Assembly (NCBI GenBank): GCA_017993235.1 | Contig: JAGONC010000025.1 | Span: 1 to 49,716, forward strand | Origin: Lentimicrobiaceae bacterium | GTDB taxonomy: Bacteria; Bacteroidota; Bacteroidia; Bacteroidales; JAGONC01 | Direction: 5' to 3' | DNA: 49,716 nucleotides | Part shown: one piece after another, positions 44,701 to 49,716 of the stretch | Layout: each line of letters starts with the position of its first letter | Position numbering within the stretch: position 1 is the first letter of the stretch | Translations under genes and position numbers: made by a program | Notes under the pieces: model-generated | What the model was told of the DNA's origin: nothing | Databases searched by the model: none | What the model saw: only the letters and a program-made list of their open reading frames with translations

Positions 44701-44939
44701 ACTCATCGAACGTATGCCTGATCCTATCCGGGCAGCTGATAAAACAGGAAAACAAAGCCATGAAAGGGACTTATGAGACCGGGCAGATCTTTATCAAAGA
44801 ACCGGATACACGATCCAGGGGCAACGTTCACTACACGGCAATGGAAGACAGTTTGCTGCTGATGATCAGCATGGACAGGATCATTGATCTGATGAGGGAT
44901 CATCCTGTTTTCACCGGTAAGTTACTGGAATGGTATTAA
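41748..44939 (+). CDS. NTT/MFS-like membrane transporter fused to HEAT repeats and cNMP-binding-like domain
   Basis: This 1063-aa protein has about 12 membrane helices in residues about 30-440, with a GSLFNLRQGKRIFGLIGTGEAISVI-like segment reminiscent of ATP/ADP (NTT) translocases. A helical region with HEAT-type repeats follows (about 545-930, for example DVRKAALVSAGKIKRVELWPG). The C-terminal segment (about 948-1063) resembles a cyclic nucleotide-binding domain (LILSGQLIK, then TGQIFIKEPDTRSRG). Its phosphate-binding cassette is degenerate: the usual GE is GQ. Similar transporter-HEAT-cNMP fusions occur in Bacteroidota and spirochaetes. Substrate unknown. It lies between the formyltransferase and the sensor kinase genes in one direction, with gaps of 46 and 36 bp. 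Confidence 0.78.
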   Translation: MSKGKIHDPTTEKRSAQWMLKLLNIRREERRPVVLLILFSFFMGMALSYYFTASNAIFIRHFAPRMISLSYMVSGIAVYLTWLLLTRIDKRLPPDSRFIVKFAFILISVVVISIGTWRYDSDVMAFILFTFVRVLVYITMITFWGLAGSLFNLRQGKRIFGLIGTGEAISVILGYFSVPVILHFVDTPFLLFFSSFAFLMCFLVVLIILRTFKDRLGFAPSPTEHASDDRSGKWKYTTLLRQPYFVLISLLALLPIFGYLFVDYMFLHQTKFEFNNDRDTIARFLGYLLGFVAVVELIFKLFVSGRLLNKYGLKPSLLSLPFVLLISTMMAALFGTIYGPAGIFFTFIVFSRLLERSVRVAIYEPAFQLLYQPVPPEQRLAFQSQIEGIPKALGTILTGAVLWLFSSVTSMTLVHYNLFFLIILVFWIVYAIRMYRSYRSRIREVLATGEITAPDSPIAQATSWVAEVAETILRQGAHRFRKLFHLIEKTNPLMTDRILNDLLIRAPDPLQKEMISFAEQKQIIAAKDTLKSLQSRSNTKEMGTVLEGALAELQLAENYPGDLLSNLAHSKDPDEREVSARLLAGSPRYQTVRILSELLRDSHRDVRKAALVSAGKIKRVELWPGIMENLNQQEYVPTAFSALMNIGEPVIDALEDLFKKTGTSQATQIQIIQLYQQIGGEKALKHLRTKISFPDMNIRMQALLALSKLNYRADHREQSQIKQILETNIETMVWIMAGIEDLETEIRAKHLLDALQAELAEKKEQIFLLLSLIYDARTIRLIRENIESGNSQSKIFAMEISDMMVADDIKEMFLPLFDDTTVKERLAQFRNRFPQEKLSCLQRIVDIINKDYNLIRSWTKACAVELLIHYDIGEVSGILCANIVNPSRMISETAAWVLHALNPDLFYDVLSVQRPHDKRQLEAVTKKIGMSGSFRDRLLISEKTEALKNSGLFIGIPDPSLAELAMSSMDVILESGQPMTIPETDSSNVCLILSGQLIKQENKAMKGTYETGQIFIKEPDTRSRGNVHYTAMEDSLLLMISMDRIIDLMRDHPVFTGKLLEWY

Positions 44940-44964
44940 TATGAAAGTCATCAACGATATAAAA

Positions 44965-44969
44965 AGGAG
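44965..44969 (+). promoter_or_regulatory. Shine-Dalgarno-like site for the sensor kinase
   Basis: AGGAG lies 6 bp before the ATG at 44976. Strong Shine-Dalgarno sequences are uncommon in this phylum. It supports this ATG as the start. Confidence 0.45.
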
Positions 44970-44975
44970 CATCCT

Positions 44976-47900
44976 ATGAATATGCGGATGATACGGAAAG
45001 TGATCATCACAATCATTTTCATGACCTCTGCCTGGGGAATTCAGATCGAATGGGCATGCAGGGGGCAGGAAATTGGCGATCCTTTCATCAGAAACCTGGG
45101 CCCTGAGACCTATAATGCACACTCCCAGAATTTTTCGATAGCACAGGACCGGCGTGGGGTGATGTATTTTGGAAATTTTTCAGGAATACTCGAATTTGAC
45201 GGTGAACAATGGCGGCTTATACCAACGGCCAACATCTCCAGGGTTTCATCCCTTTCGACCACTGCCGGCGGAACCGTTTATGCCGGAGCCAGAGGTGAAC
45301 TGGGTTATTTGTCACCTGACCCGGCAGGTAATATGGTATTCAGCTCATTAAACACCATAATCCCGGCGGAATACGCTAATTTTTTGGACGTACTGGGAAC
45401 CTTTGCCACTCCCAGAGGGGTCTATTTTGTTACGGAACAGTACATTTTCTTCTATGACCTTGACCAGATCAGGGTAACAGAGGTCGGGGGAACTGTGTTA
45501 TCCTCCTTTTATGTACAGGATGCACTTTATTACTGGATAAAAGACCAGGGTCTTGCAAAGCTGGACCATGGTCAGCAGGAGCTGATCATCGATCAGCATA
45601 CAGGTGATGGAATCCTCGAGATCAGGGCCATGATACCGTTGAATGATACTGTTCTTTTACTGGGAACTGCCGGCCAGGGATTGTTCCGGCTAACGGGGCG
45701 GAATGTCGAGAAATTCGTCACGGATGCTGAAGGTGATCTGTCAGGGATCCAGTTCAGGTGTGGAATTCCCCTGCGGGATGGAACCTGTGCGTTTGGAACG
45801 GAACGGAACGGGATCATCATTGTGGAGCCCAGTGGAAAAATCAGGCAGGTAATCGACAGAAAAAGCGGGCTGAGAAACGATAACATTGCCTATCTCTTCA
45901 GGGGCAGGGAGGGAAATCTGTGGGCTGCCCTGAACAATGGACTGGCCCTGATCGCATTACCATCACCCATTTCGTATTTCATTGAACAAAGAGGCATCAG
46001 TGGCGGTGTCACCGGCATCACCCGGATTAATTCCACTCTCTACGTATCGACCTATCAGGGTTTGTTCCGCTACTCCCAGGCGGATCACATGTTCTCTGCT
46101 GTCCCCGGCATTACCACCGGATGCTGGGCGATCCTCCCCGACGGGGATCATCTGCTGGCCGCCACGGGCAAGGGAGTTTACCAGGTCCAGGGGAGCAGTC
46201 CTGTTCTTCTGGCAGCGGGGATGACCTATTCCCTGTGCAGGTCGCAGGTCAATCCATCCCTGTTGTATGTGGGCCAGACCGGGAACATGCTTTTGATGGA
46301 AAAGATAGCAGATCAGTGGAAAATCAAAGGTACCGTGGGAGGGATCAGCGGAGAGATCATGGAGATCACAGAGGATAACGATGGATCGGTGTGGATCAAT
46401 ACACCCATCAGCGGCCTGTTCCGTTACCGACCCGATGGATCAGGACAGATCCGGCGCTATGATACGACAACCAGGCTACCTTTCCTGACGGGAAATCATC
46501 TCAGCAGGCTTTCCACGGGGATCCACCTGAATACCCGGCAGGGACTTTTTCGCTATAATCCTGACATTGATGCGTTTGAGGTGTTTCCACTTTTCCCGGA
46601 AGACAGCACTAACCGGAATATCTGGCTGAAGTTGACGGTTGAGGATGATCAGGGCAATCTCTGGACAACCAATGGAGATGAGAAAGGAATTACCTTTTAC
46701 AGAAGAAATCAGGGTGCTCTTTCAGAGAAGGTCACCATCCCCTATCTTCCGCTTGCCGATCTGGTGGTCTGGAGCATTTATCCTGAAGGGGATGGAATCG
46801 TCTGGTTGGGAGGTCCCGGCGGATTGATACGTTATGATCCCCGTATCGAGACCTTTCATAACGAGGATTTCCACACGCTGATCAGGAAAGTGACCATAAA
46901 GGGCGATTCAACGATCTTCCGGGGTACCTTTTACGACCGGGAAGGCATCACCGCTGACCAGCCAGGAGAATATGATGCAAGGGACATAGATTATTCACGG
47001 AACTCCATATTATTCGAATATGCCTCCGTCAGCCTGCATGTCAGGGGTCAGAATGAATACCAGTATTTCCTGGAAGGTTTTGATCAATCCTGGTCGGATT
47101 GGAGGATTGAAAATGCAAAGGAATACACGAACCTTCCCAAAGGCGATTATGTTTTCCATGTCAGATCCAAAAATGTGTATGACCGGATAAGCAACGACAC
47201 CGTTTTCTCATTCAGGATACTGACCCCATGGTACCGGTTGTGGTGGGCATACGCACTTTATGTCCTGCTCATCAGCGGGATCATTTACTTCATCGTCCGG
47301 ATGCGGTCACGCAAACTGCTGAAGGAAAAACAGGCACTGGAAGAGGTCATCCAGGAGAGAACCACCGAAGTGGTCAGGCAAAAGGAGGAGATCGAGCAAA
47401 AATCCATGGAGCTATCCGACACGAACTATGAGCTGGAGAGGATCAACAAAACCGTCAAATCGATCAATGAAGAGATCCATGTGACCCATCTGACTGAAAC
47501 TGTCCTTGAAAAAATGAGCTCGATACCGGGTGTCGAAAAAGCACTTGCCCTGGTGCGGGATCAATCTTCACAGATCTACCGTTACAAGGCAGGCTTTCGG
47601 TGGGATGTGGTAAAGCTGGAAGGCATACACTATGAGCTGGAGGAGGCAGAGGACCGGTACCTTACCCATGCACTGGAAATCCATGAAGATATCTTCATCA
47701 AATCGGATCCCGTCAGCCTGGCCGGGGCTCCGGAGTTCAGGGAAACAGGGCCACCCCGCTCGATGATCATCCTGGTGATCAAAGTCGAAGAAAAAGTGGA
47801 AGGGATACTGCTGTTCATCAACATGACCCGCGAAAATGCGTTTGATATGCGTGACCTTGGCTTCCTGAAGAATTCCAAGGAACATATCATTTCTGCATTC

Positions 47901-48755
47901 ATCAAGACCAGTATCCTGGAGGATCTGCAACATACACTCGAAAACCTGAAGGAAACCCAAAAACAACTGATCCAGTCGGAAAAACTGGCGTCCCTGGGGC
48001 AACTTACGGCCGGCATCGCCCATGAAATACAGAATCCGCTGAATTTCGTAAATAATTTCTCCTCCCTGTCGATCGATCTGACAGAGGAACTGAGCGAGTA
48101 CATCGAAAAGGAGAAAGACAACCTGACGCCTGAAACCGTGACAGATATTGAAGAGGTGATCGGGATGCTTGATTCCAATGTAAAGAAGATCAACGAACAT
48201 GGCAAACGTGCCGAACGGATCGTCAAAGGGATGCTGCAGCATTCCAGGGGGAAATCGGGTGAGTTCTTATCCACTGACCTCAATGCACTGGTGGAAGAAT
48301 ATGTCAACCTGTCGTATCACGGAATCCGGGCAGAGAACAAAGAGTTCAATGCCACTTTCGTTAAGGAACTCGATCCGGAGGTAGGTAAAGTGAAGATCGT
48401 TCCCCAGGACTTCAGCAGGGTGATCCTGAACATCATGAACAATGCCTGTTATGCCGTTTTTGAGAAAAGCCAGAAAAAACGGGAGGGATACTCTCCAACC
48501 ATCTGGATATCAACACAGAAGGCAGATCAACAGATCATCATACGGATCAAGGACAACGGCACCGGCATTCCTCAGGCCATCATTGATAAAATATTCAATC
48601 CGTTCTTCACCACTAAACCCACAGGCAAAGGAACCGGGCTGGGCCTTTCGATGAGCTATGATATCGTGACCAACATACATAACGGTAAAATGAATGTTAT
48701 ATCCACCGAGGGTGAATCGACAGAATTTATTGTTACCATTCCGGATGTCAGGTGA
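44976..48755 (+). CDS. Two-component sensor kinase with beta-propeller and Y_Y_Y domain
   Basis: The 1259-aa protein has a signal-anchor N terminus. Two-component regulator propeller repeats (about residues 40-665, with units such as LWAALNNGLALI) lie in the periplasm, followed by a Y_Y_Y domain (about 667-748, with YFLEGFDQSWSDW). A membrane helix is at about 754-775. Then come a coiled coil, a GAF-like domain (about 842-978), a HisKA phosphoacceptor (GIAHEIQNP, His1016) and an HATPase domain (about 1142-1258, N box LNIMNNACYAV, G1 IKDNGTGIP, G2 GKGTGLGLS). This is the layout of hybrid sensors of polysaccharide use, but without a receiver or AraC domain. A separate response regulator gene begins 733 bp downstream. 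The signal is unknown. Confidence 0.93.
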   Translation: MNMRMIRKVIITIIFMTSAWGIQIEWACRGQEIGDPFIRNLGPETYNAHSQNFSIAQDRRGVMYFGNFSGILEFDGEQWRLIPTANISRVSSLSTTAGGTVYAGARGELGYLSPDPAGNMVFSSLNTIIPAEYANFLDVLGTFATPRGVYFVTEQYIFFYDLDQIRVTEVGGTVLSSFYVQDALYYWIKDQGLAKLDHGQQELIIDQHTGDGILEIRAMIPLNDTVLLLGTAGQGLFRLTGRNVEKFVTDAEGDLSGIQFRCGIPLRDGTCAFGTERNGIIIVEPSGKIRQVIDRKSGLRNDNIAYLFRGREGNLWAALNNGLALIALPSPISYFIEQRGISGGVTGITRINSTLYVSTYQGLFRYSQADHMFSAVPGITTGCWAILPDGDHLLAATGKGVYQVQGSSPVLLAAGMTYSLCRSQVNPSLLYVGQTGNMLLMEKIADQWKIKGTVGGISGEIMEITEDNDGSVWINTPISGLFRYRPDGSGQIRRYDTTTRLPFLTGNHLSRLSTGIHLNTRQGLFRYNPDIDAFEVFPLFPEDSTNRNIWLKLTVEDDQGNLWTTNGDEKGITFYRRNQGALSEKVTIPYLPLADLVVWSIYPEGDGIVWLGGPGGLIRYDPRIETFHNEDFHTLIRKVTIKGDSTIFRGTFYDREGITADQPGEYDARDIDYSRNSILFEYASVSLHVRGQNEYQYFLEGFDQSWSDWRIENAKEYTNLPKGDYVFHVRSKNVYDRISNDTVFSFRILTPWYRLWWAYALYVLLISGIIYFIVRMRSRKLLKEKQALEEVIQERTTEVVRQKEEIEQKSMELSDTNYELERINKTVKSINEEIHVTHLTETVLEKMSSIPGVEKALALVRDQSSQIYRYKAGFRWDVVKLEGIHYELEEAEDRYLTHALEIHEDIFIKSDPVSLAGAPEFRETGPPRSMIILVIKVEEKVEGILLFINMTRENAFDMRDLGFLKNSKEHIISAFIKTSILEDLQHTLENLKETQKQLIQSEKLASLGQLTAGIAHEIQNPLNFVNNFSSLSIDLTEELSEYIEKEKDNLTPETVTDIEEVIGMLDSNVKKINEHGKRAERIVKGMLQHSRGKSGEFLSTDLNALVEEYVNLSYHGIRAENKEFNATFVKELDPEVGKVKIVPQDFSRVILNIMNNACYAVFEKSQKKREGYSPTIWISTQKADQQIIIRIKDNGTGIPQAIIDKIFNPFFTTKPTGKGTGLGLSMSYDIVTNIHNGKMNVISTEGESTEFIVTIPDVR

Positions 48756-48774
48756 TCATTTGATCAAAAAAGAG

Positions 48775-49401
48775 ATGAACCCAATCGCGGTGAGAAGATC
48801 ATATTACGTCCTTTGCCTGGTTTTCCTTCTGACGACCGGAAGAATGGCTGCCCAGACGACCTTCATGATCCATGAGTTCAACCTGATCTACCGGGGCGAA
48901 TTCAAACCACGACTGTCGCTAAAAGCCGACCACTGGTTCACCGACGGGCTGGCTTTCAACAGTTATTTCTATGCCACGCCCAACTGGTCGGAAGGGGATA
49001 TCGGTCTGGGTTACCAGATCACACCATGGGCCTATATTGGCTGTATGGTTGGAATTCAGAACGAAGGGGACGACCTGTTGCGAATCATGCCGAATTTTTA
49101 CCTGGTGAAAGGAAAATTCTCTTTACTGGGTCTTTTTGGACACGGCATCGGAACGGAAACCGACCGGTTTGCGCTGCAATTTTTTTATAATTTTCCATCT
49201 TTTAAAATTGGTGCGGAGGGCATAAAGGAATTTACCATATGGGCACTCGGTCCGCGCTTTGACTATACCCTGGTGAAAGCGCCTTCCGTGCATATCTGGG
49301 CTGCCCCATACTATGATTTTGCTTATGATAAGTACGCAGCCATGTTCGGATTGTATGCCATATTCGGGAACATCAGTCCAAAAGAAACACTTTTTGATTA
49401 A
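48775..49401 (+). CDS. Small predicted outer-membrane beta-barrel protein
   Basis: From the ATG at 48775 the product is 208 aa, with a signal peptide ending MAAQ (about residues 1-24). The rest is rich in alternating aromatic and polar residues (HWFTDGLAFNSYFY, GLGYQITPWAYIGCMVG, FALQFFYNF) typical of small beta-barrels, ending near FGLYAIFGN. Earlier in-frame ATGs (48694, 48745) overlap the kinase gene and were not chosen. It follows the kinase by 19 bp and precedes the response regulator. No family was recognised. Confidence 0.7.
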   Translation: MNPIAVRRSYYVLCLVFLLTTGRMAAQTTFMIHEFNLIYRGEFKPRLSLKADHWFTDGLAFNSYFYATPNWSEGDIGLGYQITPWAYIGCMVGIQNEGDDLLRIMPNFYLVKGKFSLLGLFGHGIGTETDRFALQFFYNFPSFKIGAEGIKEFTIWALGPRFDYTLVKAPSVHIWAAPYYDFAYDKYAAMFGLYAIFGNISPKETLFD

Positions 49402-49438
49402 TGGGAGGATATGTTTTAAAAGGAACGTACGAAATCAC

Positions 49439-49446
49439 TATATTTG
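49439..49446 (+). promoter_or_regulatory. Candidate -7 box for the response regulator
   Basis: TATATTTG matches TAnnTTTG exactly and lies 41 bp before the ATG at 49488, after an 86-bp intergenic gap begins at 49402. No perfect -33 TTTG is present. Confidence 0.4.
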
Positions 49447-49487
49447 ATCGGTCAAAGAAATCATTTACCTGAAAATAATCATTACCC

Positions 49488-49716
49488 ATGGCAAAGAATG
49501 ATCCCATCAAGATCATGATCGTTGACGATGAGCTGGATCTGGAGATCCTTTTTCGTCAGAAATTCCGAAAACAACTGAAAGAAAACGAATGGAGATTTGA
49601 ATTTGCCGGCAATGGTCTGCAGGCGCTGGCGCTACTTCTGGAGCACCCGGATACCTCCATCATCCTCTCGGATATCAACATGCCTGAGATGGATGGATTG
49701 ACCTTGCTGGCCAGGC
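49488..49716 (+). CDS. Response regulator receiver domain (3' end beyond window)
   Basis: The 76 codons visible encode the start of a CheY-type receiver: KIMIVDDELDLEI with the acidic pair, then a phosphoacceptor aspartate in LSDINMPEMDG. The output domain lies outside the window, so its class is unknown. It is the natural partner of the sensor kinase encoded upstream, which has no receiver of its own. It may have its own promoter. The start at 49488 is the first ATG and puts the acidic pocket at the normal distance. Confidence 0.9.
   Translation, partial: MAKNDPIKIMIVDDELDLEILFRQKFRKQLKENEWRFEFAGNGLQALALLLEHPDTSIILSDINMPEMDGLTLLAR

Overview
The window reads as a chromosomal segment of an environmental Bacteroidota, probably Bacteroidales-like. 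The evidence is a giant surface protein with a type IX secretion (T9SS) C-terminal sorting domain, a TonB-dependent receptor, a Y_Y_Y-type sensor kinase, a Bacteroidetes-style exosortase relative, several -7 boxes close to TAnnTTTG, and start codons that mostly lack Shine-Dalgarno sequences. No tRNA, rRNA, CRISPR array, insertion sequence or phage gene was found.

Region 1 (1-15180, minus strand): two giant co-oriented surface-protein genes. The upstream one (4676-14260, 3194 aa) has a signal peptide, long InlB-like repeat arrays, YDG modules, an Fn3 domain, a two-loop dockerin and a T9SS sorting domain. The downstream one (from 4504, running off the left edge) has a signal peptide, five cohesin-like modules, four InlB-type repeats, a carbohydrate-binding-like module and Ig-like repeats. 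A dockerin protein beside a multi-cohesin protein suggests a secreted scaffold/partner pair. A 0.9 kb AT-rich stretch without genes lies upstream.

Region 2 (15181-31020): mostly housekeeping genes. These are rfbD, a phosphohexomutase, a GreA/B-like small protein, a DUF5063-type protein, a FeoB membrane domain without its GTPase domain, a TPR lipoprotein, recA, nth with a small conserved-looking neighbour, a membrane-bound AraC regulator, an exosortase-like pair, an ECF sigma factor and uvrA. A class III cyclase-like gene follows uvrA. The ECF sigma gene, an 18-bp perfect palindrome, the exosortase-like gene and its membrane partner are consecutive on the minus strand.

Region 3 (31092-33496): a zinc/manganese-type ABC importer (lipoprotein, ATPase, permease). 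It is preceded by a heptanucleotide GA repeat that begins at the upstream stop codon.

Region 4 (33524-49716): signalling. On the minus strand is a tight triad of RsbW-like kinase, STAS antagonist and class III cyclase-like protein. Divergent from it, a plus-strand run encodes an nSTAND-type NTPase with a transmembrane segment, coiled coil and WD40 propeller, then a TonB-dependent receptor, a formyltransferase, an NTT/MFS-like transporter fused to HEAT repeats and a degenerate cNMP-binding domain, a large sensor kinase, a small outer-membrane-type protein and a response regulator cut by the right edge.

Several intergenic spaces carry short tandem modules of 7 bp and 8 bp units, two of them with a CCCGAC-type hairpin. 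They may be a lineage-specific repeat family. All family assignments come from reading motifs by eye; no database search was possible.
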